From: Pseudomonas abieticivorans
GTDB taxonomy: Bacteria; Pseudomonadota; Gammaproteobacteria; Pseudomonadales; Pseudomonadaceae
Assembly (NCBI RefSeq): GCF_023509015.1
Contig: NZ_CP094975.1
Coordinates: forward strand, 4,519,501 to 4,583,500
Reading direction: 5' to 3'
Length of the DNA stretch: 64,000 nucleotides
Positions 38,477 to 49,296 of the stretch are shown one piece after another; the first letter of the stretch is position 1; each line of letters begins with the position of its first letter. Below the pieces are notes generated by a model. The model did not search any database, was not told the DNA's origin, and worked only from the letters and a program-made list of their open reading frames with translations. The translations under genes and the position numbers were made by a program.

Positions 38477-38605
38477 GGTGAACTGGCAGTGCGTTTGGAC
38501 AAGCTTCGAGACTACGGGAAAACAACGGGTTAGCGAAAGTATTTGGCTGAGCAAAGGCCTCGTGACGCTGGCCCTGTGGATGGCTGGAAGATCATGCACC
38601 CCACC

Positions 38606-38694
38606 CTGTAGGAGCGGATTTATCCGCGAAAAAAACACCGCGTAATACCTGACACTACGCGGTGTTCTTTTCGCGGATAAATCCGCTCCTACAG
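38606..38694. repeat. paired REP palindrome
   Basis: CTGTAGGAGCGGATTTATCC and its exact complement end an 89-bp palindrome with inner arms AACACCGCGTA/TACGCGGTGTT. The outer arms match perfectly, so the copy looks recent. It lies between the divergent nitrilase-like and fadH genes. Confidence 0.92.
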
Positions 38695-41038
<2,344 letters not shown>

Positions 41039-41061
41039 GCCCAAGCGTTATGTAACACCGT

Positions 41062-41116
41062 GGGCGCACCGTCGTTGGGCATTCTGGGCGTTTTCCAGAA
41101 CCCAAGAGGTGCGCCC
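41062..41116 (+). promoter_or_regulatory. long leader hairpin covering the ribosome-binding site of the toxin gene
   Basis: Three successive stems pair 20 bp: GGGCGCACC/GGTGCGCCC (41062-41070 with 41108-41116), TTGGG/CCCAA (41075-41079 with 41101-41105) and TTCTGG/CCAGAA (41082-41087 with 41095-41100). The loop is 7 bases. The last paired base touches the ATG at 41117, and the candidate AAGAGG ribosome-binding site lies within the 3' arm. It has no T run, so it fits translation control better than a fadH terminator. Confidence 0.55.
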
Positions 41117-43417
41117 ATGCACGCTTTGATCACCGACCCCAAGCCCTGGGTGGCAAACCTGCCCGAAGGGCTCCCCGACCTGACCGCGCTACCGCGCCTG
41201 GCCCCAAACGATCACCCGGGGTTTGTCGTGGCTGCCCTGGCTTATTGGCAGTTGCCGATTGATTCGCACCACGTGACCCGGCAGTTGCGGCAAGAACTTC
41301 GCCTGCGCGATCACTTCCTGGAACAGGCGACTTTGCAGCACCTGTTCGGTGGCCTGGCGCACTCGGCCCTGCAGCTGGTTGAGGAGTATGTTCGCCAGCC
41401 GCGCTGGCAGGATCGCGTCAGTGGCCGCGAGGCGTATAGCCTGCACTTGCTTGACGACAGCGGCATGCGCAGTGCGCCGCTGGCAGGTTTTTTTGTCATC
41501 AGCCAGCGGCCCGCCGGCGTCGACTACGCCCTGGGCCACGTCACCGAGCGCCAGGCTGCGACGGGCCAAGCCCTGCTGTACAACTGCGGCGAGGACGGCT
41601 ACCTCAAGCGTTTTGATCATTTGCAGGCGGCTCTGGACAGCCTGGCCCGGGGCCTTGTGCGTGACCGTCGCCAGCGTCAGTTGGTGCTGGCGCGCCAGGC
41701 GCCGCTCGATCAAATGCAGCTGCTCAAGGCGCTGGTCGATGGCCGGGTCACACTGGTGGCGGTGCCCCTGCGCGAGAACCTTTTCAGCGCCGTGGTGGCG
41801 CATCAGGTCGCAGCCTGGAAAGCCTGCGAGGAGTCTGCCCAAGCCTCCCAGTGGAATGCGCTGATTGGCCTGGATGTTTCCTGCAATCGCTGGGCGCAGC
41901 GGCTACGCCAGTACCGCACCTACCGCGACGCATTGCGTGGGAGCTGGCCGAGCGCCGTGCGTGAGCCGGACCCAGCGCTGGACGCCTTGGTGGCGCGGCA
42001 GTGGGCCTTGGGCAAGGTCGTCGATGACTATTTTGGCCCATTGCCCAGCTTCCAGGACTACGCGCGCGGGCGGGTTAGCGCTGAGCTGGCGAAGCTTGGG
42101 CTGGTGGCCGATGTTTCGAGCGTGGGGCTGATGGTCCATGGCCGGGTGTTCTCTGACAACACACTGCTCATCGAGCTGGCACCCAGCCTTGAGCCGGACC
42201 GTGGGCACAGTCAAGAGAGCAGTGAGTACGTGTCGATGCTCGAATACCTGGCGCTGCGGGTGGATCGCCAAGGCGATGGTCACAGGCGCCTGGAGTGGGT
42301 GGGTTTGAGTGATGAGCAGCAGGCTGTTTTCAGCTTCCGGCAACTGGATGAACTGGCCGCGCGACTGAAGCTGGAAGAAGGCTACCAAGCCATGCTGAGC
42401 GCCCGGCTGGTGCGCCCGGCGGAGGCGGCCCGTCAGGGGCGATTCGACACCGCCAAGGGCGCGGCGCTGGACTTGATTGCGAGCCAATTGCGCCTTGCCG
42501 CGCAGGTGCATTTCAAGGCCGGGCTGCTGGATGCCAGCGGCCTGGCTTGCGTGATGCACGTGCTCGATTACCCCTCGGCTGCCAGCCGGCCCTTGCGCCA
42601 GGGGCGCACGGTAAAGGTGCAGGGTTGGGTTTTTGACGGCAACAGCGCCCGCGATGTGTTTTTTTTCAGTGAGTCGGGCGAGTCGTCGGTATTGCTCTAC
42701 ACGCCAGGCTATCCCGGTGATCGCGCGTTCACCCGCCACAGTTCGTTCGGCGCCGCCCGTGCCGCTCTGGAGCGCGACCTTCAAGAGCTGGCACTGATGC
42801 CGTCGCAATGGAGCCCAGTGGTGCGTTACTGGGTGGGGCGCTTTGGCGGGCATCAGCAAAACGCCGCGCTGCGCTTATTGCAGGCGTTGGCCAAGGGCAA
42901 GGCCGGTGCCGAACTCAAGGCGCCGGAGATTACTGGCCCATGGCCGCAGTTTTGCTTTGATTATCGAACGCGTTTCCTGTTGGCCGAGGCCGATAGCCAG
43001 TCGGTGTCCCACGGTGAACTGGCGCGCGAGCAGGGCCTGGCCATTGCCGCGCTGGTGTTTCGCGTGATCAGCGTGGTGGTGCCGGGGCGCTTGATGACCG
43101 CCTTGGACCTGGCAGAGCTGGCCTATCTCTCGTTCAGTGGTTACGCCGCTTATGCCGCAGGGCAGCGCGAAGAGGCCGCCGATTACCTGCTTGAAGCCCT
43201 TAGCAGCGTGTCAGGGCTGGCCAACGCCAACCTGTCCTTGCCCCGTGCCAAGCGGCTCAGGGTGGGCCCTTCGCGGCTGCAGCAAGCAGCGGCCACGCCG
43301 CAACTGACGCTGTCGGCCATACACGCCAGCGCTGCGCAGGCCGAACGTTTTACCTTCAGCCAGGGGCCACGCCGTGGCCTGTACGTGGTTCGGGGGGGCG
43401 TTGTATGTGCGGCTTGA
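41117..43417 (+). CDS. dermonecrotic-toxin-like protein, N-terminal part (frame ends in G7 tract)
   Basis: The 766-residue product resembles the N-terminal region of the large Pseudomonas dermonecrotic-toxin-like proteins (DUF6543 type). Recognisable segments are DYALGHVTERQAATGQALLY near the N-terminus and VLLYTPGYPGDRAFTRHSSF followed by an ARAALERDL helix. No signal peptide is seen. After PRRGLYVV the frame runs into seven G (43392-43398) and stops 20 bases later. The +1 frame continues with ALYVRLENGLDYQVYEV, which completes the family pattern, so this is half of a gene of about 1220 codons. The assignment to toxin rests on sequence pattern only. Confidence 0.75.
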   Translation: MHALITDPKPWVANLPEGLPDLTALPRLAPNDHPGFVVAALAYWQLPIDSHHVTRQLRQELRLRDHFLEQATLQHLFGGLAHSALQLVEEYVRQPRWQDRVSGREAYSLHLLDDSGMRSAPLAGFFVISQRPAGVDYALGHVTERQAATGQALLYNCGEDGYLKRFDHLQAALDSLARGLVRDRRQRQLVLARQAPLDQMQLLKALVDGRVTLVAVPLRENLFSAVVAHQVAAWKACEESAQASQWNALIGLDVSCNRWAQRLRQYRTYRDALRGSWPSAVREPDPALDALVARQWALGKVVDDYFGPLPSFQDYARGRVSAELAKLGLVADVSSVGLMVHGRVFSDNTLLIELAPSLEPDRGHSQESSEYVSMLEYLALRVDRQGDGHRRLEWVGLSDEQQAVFSFRQLDELAARLKLEEGYQAMLSARLVRPAEAARQGRFDTAKGAALDLIASQLRLAAQVHFKAGLLDASGLACVMHVLDYPSAASRPLRQGRTVKVQGWVFDGNSARDVFFFSESGESSVLLYTPGYPGDRAFTRHSSFGAARAALERDLQELALMPSQWSPVVRYWVGRFGGHQQNAALRLLQALAKGKAGAELKAPEITGPWPQFCFDYRTRFLLAEADSQSVSHGELAREQGLAIAALVFRVISVVVPGRLMTALDLAELAYLSFSGYAAYAAGQREEAADYLLEALSSVSGLANANLSLPRAKRLRVGPSRLQQAAATPQLTLSAIHASAAQAERFTFSQGPRRGLYVVRGGVVCAA

Positions 43418-44780
43418 AAACGGGCTGGACTATCAGGTCTACGAAGTGCGTGACGCCCTGGCGGGGCACTCGACCTTCCGCCTGGGCGACGGCTTGGCCC
43501 TGACGCGCACGTCGGTTTTTTCCAACCCGGACCCGCTCATCGTCAGCGACGGAGCAGGCCGCTGGCGCCTGGCTGCGCGGGCTGCACTGAAGGGCGGAAT
43601 GAACGCCCACCAGAACCCGCGCAAGGTGGATGCGCTCTATGTGCTGGCGGGGGTGCGCTGCAACCGTGAAGCCTTCCAGCAGCGCTCGGAAATGTTCTTT
43701 ACCCTACGCGCCGATGGCCTGGACCACGTGGTGAAGTACGACCTGAACAGCCATCAATGGTTTTGTGCGGACAACCAGCACTATTACCGCCTGGACCGTG
43801 CCACCGGCCGTTTCGTCGCCAGTCGCGAAGGCCACTTGGTGGCCAGCCCCGTGGAACGGCAGATGGCGCGCCGGGCCTTGGGCTGCAGTGAGCTGCCGCC
43901 CATGCCGCCGCTGCGCCTGGCCGGTGAGGTGGAGCCGCTGCCACCCACGGTGCATCAGGTGTGGATCGGCAGCGCCGATGAGCTGATCGCTCGCCATGGC
44001 CAGGTGATCGACGGCAACAGCCAACGCACGCGCCTGACCCCGACCACCCTGACCGTGCATGTGTTGCCCAAAGGCGGGGTGACCAGCCCCCAAGCGCAAT
44101 TGGAGCAACTGCGCGAGCGCTTCAAGTACGTGAAATTCCTCGCCCTGGAAAATGAACCGTTCTTCAAGGCCTTCCTCGATAGCCGCCACGCCGAACCCTT
44201 CGAGTTTTTCCTGCAGGCGGCCGAGCGCAATTACGCTGCTGCCTGCGACGTGCTGCGCTACCGTTTGATGTTCGCCTTCGATGGGACTTACCTTGACCTG
44301 GACGACGAGTTGCTCGAGGGCTTGCCCGCGCTGAACATACAGCGCGGGCAGGTGTTCACCGGCGGGGCGGTGTCCCATGTCTTGCTGGGGCTGGACTCGA
44401 TTCCCAACAACAGCCATTTTGCCACGCTCAAGGCCAACCCATTGATGGATGCGGTGTCCGAGGAGTTGCTGCGCCGCTTTGCCCAATACAAGTCGGCATT
44501 GCAGCGGCGGCCGTGGGCCGGCGACCCGACCATGGTCGACTACATGAGCCATGTTTCCCGTACCACGGGGCCGGCGATGTTCAATGACGTGCTGCGCTTG
44601 GCCGACCCTCGTCACGTCCAGTATTGGCAGGCCAGGCGCTATCTGTTTGAGCTGGAACTGCGCGGGGTGATCCCCGAACAAGAGGTGATTGTGTGGGCCC
44701 GCTCGATGCGCTCAGCGGTGGCCCCTCTGGAAGGGGTCATCAATGGCGGCAGCTCGCACAGTTGGCTGACCGGGCGGTGA
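43374..44780 (+). CDS. glycosyltransferase-toxin C-terminal part (TcdA/TcdB-like, DXD)
   Basis: This frame continues the preceding gene after the G7 tract; it is open from a GTG at 43374. Its second half matches the sugar-binding/DXD glycosyltransferase fold of clostridial glucosyltransferase toxins: PPTVHQVWIGS, then AACDVLRYRLMFAFDGTYLD with the acidic DLDDE directly after, and a conserved C-terminal Gly/Asn-Ser-Trp region (INGGSSHSWL). Such domains transfer sugar from a nucleotide sugar to a host or competitor protein. No immunity-like gene follows. Whether this half is translated on its own is unclear. Confidence 0.75.
   Translation: MACTWFGGALYVRLENGLDYQVYEVRDALAGHSTFRLGDGLALTRTSVFSNPDPLIVSDGAGRWRLAARAALKGGMNAHQNPRKVDALYVLAGVRCNREAFQQRSEMFFTLRADGLDHVVKYDLNSHQWFCADNQHYYRLDRATGRFVASREGHLVASPVERQMARRALGCSELPPMPPLRLAGEVEPLPPTVHQVWIGSADELIARHGQVIDGNSQRTRLTPTTLTVHVLPKGGVTSPQAQLEQLRERFKYVKFLALENEPFFKAFLDSRHAEPFEFFLQAAERNYAAACDVLRYRLMFAFDGTYLDLDDELLEGLPALNIQRGQVFTGGAVSHVLLGLDSIPNNSHFATLKANPLMDAVSEELLRRFAQYKSALQRRPWAGDPTMVDYMSHVSRTTGPAMFNDVLRLADPRHVQYWQARRYLFELELRGVIPEQEVIVWARSMRSAVAPLEGVINGGSSHSWLTGR
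43392..43398 (+). other. homopolymer G7 at the frame break of the toxin gene
   Basis: Seven consecutive G occur exactly where the two toxin frames meet. With six G the sequence reads GLYVVRGALYVRLENG in one continuous frame. Such a tract may be a phase-variable slippage site, a fixed inactivating mutation or a sequencing error. Confidence 0.8.
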
Positions 44781-44815
44781 TACACTGGCCCGCCCCGTTC
44801 GTGTGATCGTTACCT

Positions 44816-45709
44816 ATGCAGGCAGGCCTCAGTGATCTCCCTCGCGCCCCGTTGCAGCCGCTGCACCTGCCGTGGCTGCAACAGGCAGGGGTGCAGGTCG
44901 CCATTCTGCGCCTGGACCTGGTCGACCCGCTGATCAGCGGCAACAAAGGCTTCAAGCTGCAGGGCTACCTGCGCCAGGCCCAGGCAAGCGGCGCCGCGGG
45001 CCTGATCAGCCTCGGTGGCGCGCATTCCAACCACCTGCACGCCCTGGCCGCCGCCGGCCAGCGCCTGGGCTTTGCCACGGTAGGGCTGGTGCGTGGGCAT
45101 CCGGTAGACACCCCCACGGTGCGCGACCTGCAGGCATTGGGCATGCAACTGCATTGGCTGGGTTATGCCGGCTACCGTGCGCGTCATGCGCCGGGGTTCT
45201 GGGCGCCGTGGCAGGCGCAGTACCCACGGCTATTGCCAGTACCCGAAGGGGGCGCGGGATGGTGTGGCGCGCAAGGCTGCGCAGTGTTGCTGGACCAGGT
45301 GGCCGAACAACTGCCCGCGTTGGGCTGGGACGATTACGACGGCTGGTGGCTGGCCGCCGGCACTGGCACCACCTTGGCCGGGCTGGTGGTGGCCGAGCGG
45401 GGGCGGCACCCGGTGTACGGCGCCATGGCGGTGCCGGCAGGCCATGGCGTGCCGCAAATGATTGCGTCGATCCTGCAAGAGGCCGGGGCGCAGAATCAGG
45501 GCTATGAACTGATCGACGCCAGCCGGGGAGGGTTCGCCAAGGCAGATGATAGGTTGCTGGCCTTCATGGCCGACAGCGAGCGTGAGTCTGGGGTGCCGTT
45601 GGAGCAGGTGTATACGGCCAAGGCGCTGATGGCGTTGCGCGACTACGGGTTTGCTCCGGGGGCGCGCTTGGTGTTTGTGCATACCGGGGGGTTGCAGGGG
45701 CGGCTTTGA
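44816..45709 (+). CDS. ACC deaminase / D-cysteine desulfhydrase family PLP enzyme
   Basis: A 297-residue fold-type II PLP enzyme. It has the lysine motif SGNKGFKLQGYL (Lys44), the phosphate-side GGAHSNHLHALAAAG and the glycine loop AAGTGTTLAGL. Proteins of this group are annotated either as 1-aminocyclopropane-1-carboxylate deaminase or D-cysteine desulfhydrase. True ACC deaminases are longer (about 338 residues), which favours D-cysteine desulfhydrase-like activity, though the substrate is not certain. It follows the toxin fragment by 35 bases on the same strand and belongs to the conserved backbone rather than to the toxin. Confidence 0.85.
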   Translation: MQAGLSDLPRAPLQPLHLPWLQQAGVQVAILRLDLVDPLISGNKGFKLQGYLRQAQASGAAGLISLGGAHSNHLHALAAAGQRLGFATVGLVRGHPVDTPTVRDLQALGMQLHWLGYAGYRARHAPGFWAPWQAQYPRLLPVPEGGAGWCGAQGCAVLLDQVAEQLPALGWDDYDGWWLAAGTGTTLAGLVVAERGRHPVYGAMAVPAGHGVPQMIASILQEAGAQNQGYELIDASRGGFAKADDRLLAFMADSERESGVPLEQVYTAKALMALRDYGFAPGARLVFVHTGGLQGRL

Positions 45710-45728
45710 CCCGCCCCCCCATCCAGCA

Positions 45729-46277
45729 TTAACCCCGGCGCGGCAACATCCTCACCAACGTGTTATCCCGCACAAAGTAATGGTGAAACACCCCCGCCAG
45801 CGCATGCAGCCCGATCAACCAATAGCCCCAGGTGCCAATCTGCTCGTGCCAGTGCTTGATCTGCTTGGCGGCGTCCGGGTTGGGCGCGATCAGGTGCGGC
45901 AACTCCAGCCCCCAGAAGGGTACCGGCTTGTCGGCGGCGCTCAAGGTCAGCCAACCCAGCAGCGGCATCGCGATCATCAGGGCGTACAACAGCGCGTGCA
46001 TCAGGTGCGCCAGGCCGATCTGCCAAGCTGGCGGCTTGGGCACGATGGCGGGGGCGGCGCCCATGATCTTTGCCAGCAGGCGGATCCACACCAGCACGAA
46101 AATGCTCAGCCCGGTGACGAAGTGCGCCTCGACGATCAACGCCCGTCCGCCGCTGCCTTTGGGCAGAAAGCCACGCAATTCGATGCAGGCGTAGACGATC
46201 ACGAACAGTATCAGCATCAGCCAGTGCAGGGCGATCGACACGCTGCCATAGCGTGCCTCGGTGTTTTTCCAGGTCAT
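45729..46277 (-). CDS. cytochrome b561 family protein
   Basis: A 182-residue, four-helix inner-membrane di-heme cytochrome b. Likely heme-ligand histidines lie in IALHWLMLILFV, EAHFVTGLSIFV, LMHALLYALMIA and GLHALAGVFHHYFV. Such proteins pass electrons between quinones and periplasmic acceptors; CybB of Escherichia coli is the nearest characterised type. The gene converges with the PLP enzyme gene and lies 34 bases downstream of the DUF1853 gene on the same strand. Confidence 0.93.
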   Translation of the reverse strand: MTWKNTEARYGSVSIALHWLMLILFVIVYACIELRGFLPKGSGGRALIVEAHFVTGLSIFVLVWIRLLAKIMGAAPAIVPKPPAWQIGLAHLMHALLYALMIAMPLLGWLTLSAADKPVPFWGLELPHLIAPNPDAAKQIKHWHEQIGTWGYWLIGLHALAGVFHHYFVRDNTLVRMLPRRG

Positions 46278-46311
46278 GGGTGTTTCCTCACGGTCATCTC
46301 GTTATTTTTTA

Positions 46312-47259
46312 TCAATTGCCCGGTACGTTCGGCCACAGGTCAGACACCAAAAACAGCCGTTCGGCTTCGTCCCAGCCACCGGCGTCATCGGGCACCAGGC
46401 GCACCAGCAATTGTGCCGGTGCCAGCGGGTCCAGCACTGCCAGCCACTGCTGCAAGCGGTGTGCCGGCCAGCTGTCAGCATCGGTAAAATGCGCCGGTGC
46501 CAGCCAGCTTGCGCGCGGCAAAGGCTGCCAACGCCCCGATGAGCTGACGGCGATGAACGCCGGCCAGTCACGCTGGTGCAGCCAGCGCCCGCGCAAATGT
46601 TCGGGGTGGGCGCCCATCGGGGCCTGCGCCTGCCCCGGCCAGGGGTACAGCAGGTAGCCGCCCAGCCACAGTTGCGCGCTGAACTCCTCGATACCGAAGG
46701 CGGCCAGGGCCTCGCGGCTTTCCGGGCGAGCGGAAATCGGTAATTGGTGCTGCGTCAGGTGGGCCAGCTTGCGGTCCAGCCGGTCATGGCAACCGGGGCC
46801 CAGCCACAGCGTGGCGTCGCTGCCATTACCGGCTTGAGGCCCCAGGTACAGCTTGATCGCCAGTTCAAGATGGTGCACCCCGTCGGCGTCACGCAGCAGC
46901 ACGTCCAGTTCGCCCAAGGTGTGCCCGGCGCGGCGGATCGGCAGGTTGGCGGCAATCAGCGCAACGCCCGGGGCGTGCTGCAGGGCGAACTGCCACAGGC
47001 GTTCGTAATACAGGCCCAGGCGCCGCGTCGCGCCCTTGGCCAGCCAGGCCAGCAGTGGGGTACTGTCTTCATCCAACCGGCATAACCAGTGTTCCAGGGC
47101 GTCGGGTGCCTGCACCCAGGCGCTGCCGGTGAGCGGGTGGCGCTGCGGCCACGGCGTGCTGGCGAGCATGGGCGGGGCCAGGATCACCCACGCCAGGTCG
47201 CGCACTTCGGGGTGGCGCAGGCGCCGGGGCAAGTGTTGCAAGGTCGGGAACAGGCTCAT
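46312..47259 (-). CDS. DUF1853 family protein, PD-(D/E)XK nuclease-like
   Basis: A 315-residue cytosolic protein of unknown function matching the DUF1853 family. The central stretch [20 protein letters not shown] followed by KL has the D...(E)xK spacing of the PD-(D/E)XK nuclease fold, to which the family has been linked; that activity is inference. The ATG of [10 protein letters not shown] is taken; the frame is open 84 bases further. It is divergent from nadK, a placement seen in other pseudomonads. Confidence 0.8.
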   Translation of the reverse strand: MSLFPTLQHLPRRLRHPEVRDLAWVILAPPMLASTPWPQRHPLTGSAWVQAPDALEHWLCRLDEDSTPLLAWLAKGATRRLGLYYERLWQFALQHAPGVALIAANLPIRRAGHTLGELDVLLRDADGVHHLELAIKLYLGPQAGNGSDATLWLGPGCHDRLDRKLAHLTQHQLPISARPESREALAAFGIEEFSAQLWLGGYLLYPWPGQAQAPMGAHPEHLRGRWLHQRDWPAFIAVSSSGRWQPLPRASWLAPAHFTDADSWPAHRLQQWLAVLDPLAPAQLLVRLVPDDAGGWDEAERLFLVSDLWPNVPGN

Positions 47260-47395
47260 CCTGCGAGCATAGCTGTTCGCCCGCAGGCTGAAAGGATTTT
47301 GTCCTGCCGGTTGCTTTCGCCCATAATCGACCCCACGTTTCATTCAGGGCCCCGCCGCGCTAGCGTTCGCCCGTTTCAGATTCAGCAGGAGCCCC

Positions 47396-48286
47396 ATGGA
47401 GCAATTTCGCAATATCGGTATCATCGGCCGCCTCGGCAGTTCCCAGGTGCTTGATACCATTCGCCGCCTGAAAAAATTCCTGCTCGAACGGCACATGCAC
47501 GTGATCCTCGAAGACACCATTGCCGAAGTGCTGCCCGGCCACAGCCTGCAAACCTCCTCGCGCAAGATGCTCGGCGAGGTGTGCGACATGGTCATCGTGG
47601 TGGGCGGCGATGGCAGCCTCCTGGGCGCGGCCCGCGCCCTGGCCCGGCACAACGTGCCGGTGCTGGGCATCAACCGCGGCAGCCTGGGCTTTCTCACCGA
47701 CATCCGCCCCGACGAGCTGGAAGTCAAGGTGGCCGAGGTGCTCGACGGCCATTACCTGGTGGAAAACCGCTTCCTGCTGCAAGCCGAAGTGCGTCGCCAC
47801 GGCGAAGCCATCGGCCAGGGCGATGCGCTCAACGACGTGGTGCTGCACCCCGGCAAATCCACGCGCATGATCGAATTCGAGATCTACATCGACGGCCAGT
47901 TCGTCTGCAGCCAGAAGGCCGACGGCCTGATCGTCGCCACGCCCACCGGCTCCACGGCCTACGCGCTGTCTGCCGGCGGGCCGATCATGCACCCCAAGCT
48001 CGACGCTATCGTCATCGTGCCGATGTACCCGCACACCCTGTCGGGCCGGCCCATCGTGGTCGACGGCAACAGCGAACTCAAAATCGTCGTGGCCAAGGAC
48101 ATGCAGATCTACCCGCAAGTGTCCTGCGACGGCCAAAACCACTTCACCTGCGCGCCGGGCGACACCATCACGGTGAGCAAGAAGTCGCAGAAACTGCGCC
48201 TGATCCACCCACTGGACCACAACTACTACGAAGTCTGCCGCACCAAGCTCGGCTGGGGCAGCCGGCTTGGTGGTGGAGGCGACTGA
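47396..48286 (+). CDS. nadK: NAD kinase
   Basis: NadK phosphorylates NAD to NADP with ATP or polyphosphate. The 296-residue protein has the GGDGSLLGAAR motif near residue 69, the NRGSLGFLTD segment, the NE/D-like GDALNDVVLH and the TPTGSTAYALSAGGPI motif. A good AGGAG precedes the ATG. Its TGA overlaps the ATG of the phosphoesterase gene by one base. Confidence 0.97.
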   Translation: MEQFRNIGIIGRLGSSQVLDTIRRLKKFLLERHMHVILEDTIAEVLPGHSLQTSSRKMLGEVCDMVIVVGGDGSLLGAARALARHNVPVLGINRGSLGFLTDIRPDELEVKVAEVLDGHYLVENRFLLQAEVRRHGEAIGQGDALNDVVLHPGKSTRMIEFEIYIDGQFVCSQKADGLIVATPTGSTAYALSAGGPIMHPKLDAIVIVPMYPHTLSGRPIVVDGNSELKIVVAKDMQIYPQVSCDGQNHFTCAPGDTITVSKKSQKLRLIHPLDHNYYEVCRTKLGWGSRLGGGGD

Positions 48287-49257
48287 TGCTCGATCCCGCA
48301 CGCAGCTACGATTTGATCGGTGACGTGCATGGTTGTGCTCATACCCTTGAGCATTTGCTCGACACCCTGGGCTACCGCCGCCACGGCGGCGTGTGGCGCC
48401 ACCCCCTGCGCCAGGCGTTGTTTCTGGGCGACATCATCGACCGTGGCCCGCGCATCCGCGAGGCGTTGCACATCGTCCACGACATGGTCGAGGCCGGCCA
48501 GGCGCGCTGCATCATGGGCAACCATGAATTCAACGCCCTGGGCTGGAGCACGCCGGCGGCGCCGGGCAGCGGCAAGCAGTACGTGCGCGAGCACAACCCC
48601 AGGCACACGCGGCTGATCGAGGAAACCCTGGACCAGTTCGCCCACCACCCCGGCGATTGGCACGACTTTCTCGGCTGGTTCTATGACATGCCGCTGTTCC
48701 TCGACGCCGGGCGCTTTCGCCTGGTGCACGCCTGCTGGGACGCCGACCTGATCCAGTCGCTGCGCGGTGCCTACCCCGACGGCTGCATCGACGAACACTT
48801 CCTGCAGGCCTCGGCCGTGCATGGCAGTTTCGCCAACATGGCCTTCAACCGGCTGTTGCGCGGCACCGACATGCGCCTGCCCGATGGCCTGACGCTGACC
48901 GGCGGCGATGGCCTGACCCGGGCGTTCTTCCGCACCAAGTTCTGGGAAGACGACCCGCAGACCTACGGCGACATCGTCTTCCAGCCCGACGCATTGCCCG
49001 CCCAGGTGGCCAGCACCCCGCTGACCACCACGCAAAAGGACACCTTGCTGCGCTATGGCGTCGACGAGCCGTTGCTGTTCGTCGGTCACTACTGGCGCAG
49101 CGGCAAACCCGCGGCCATCCGCCCCAACCTGGCCTGCCTGGACTACAGCGCGGTGCTGTATGGCAAGCTGGTGGCCTACCGCCTGGACCAGGAAACGCGC
49201 ATCGACCCGCACAAATTCGTGTGGGTCAATGTCGAGCGCCCGGAGGCCTTGGCATGA
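48286..49257 (+). CDS. calcineurin-like metallophosphoesterase
   Basis: A 323-residue PPP-family-like phosphatase. The metal-binding motifs are GDVHG (residues 12-16), GDIIDRG, GNHEFN, and histidines in LVHACWD and VGHYWRSG. The family hydrolyses phosphoproteins or symmetrical dinucleoside polyphosphates; the substrate here is unknown. The start overlaps the nadK stop (TGATG), and the AAA gene follows 39 bases later, so it opens a cluster of four same-strand genes of unknown role. Confidence 0.92.
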   Translation: MLDPARSYDLIGDVHGCAHTLEHLLDTLGYRRHGGVWRHPLRQALFLGDIIDRGPRIREALHIVHDMVEAGQARCIMGNHEFNALGWSTPAAPGSGKQYVREHNPRHTRLIEETLDQFAHHPGDWHDFLGWFYDMPLFLDAGRFRLVHACWDADLIQSLRGAYPDGCIDEHFLQASAVHGSFANMAFNRLLRGTDMRLPDGLTLTGGDGLTRAFFRTKFWEDDPQTYGDIVFQPDALPAQVASTPLTTTQKDTLLRYGVDEPLLFVGHYWRSGKPAAIRPNLACLDYSAVLYGKLVAYRLDQETRIDPHKFVWVNVERPEALA

Positions 49258-49296
49258 CAGGCTTTACCCCTATTACTTGGCGACAGGCTGCAACCC

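Noticed and set aside
41062..41116. Hairpin as the fadH terminator
   Set aside because: It has no T run and ends directly at the start codon of the next gene, so control of that gene is the better reading, although some effect on fadH read-through cannot be excluded.
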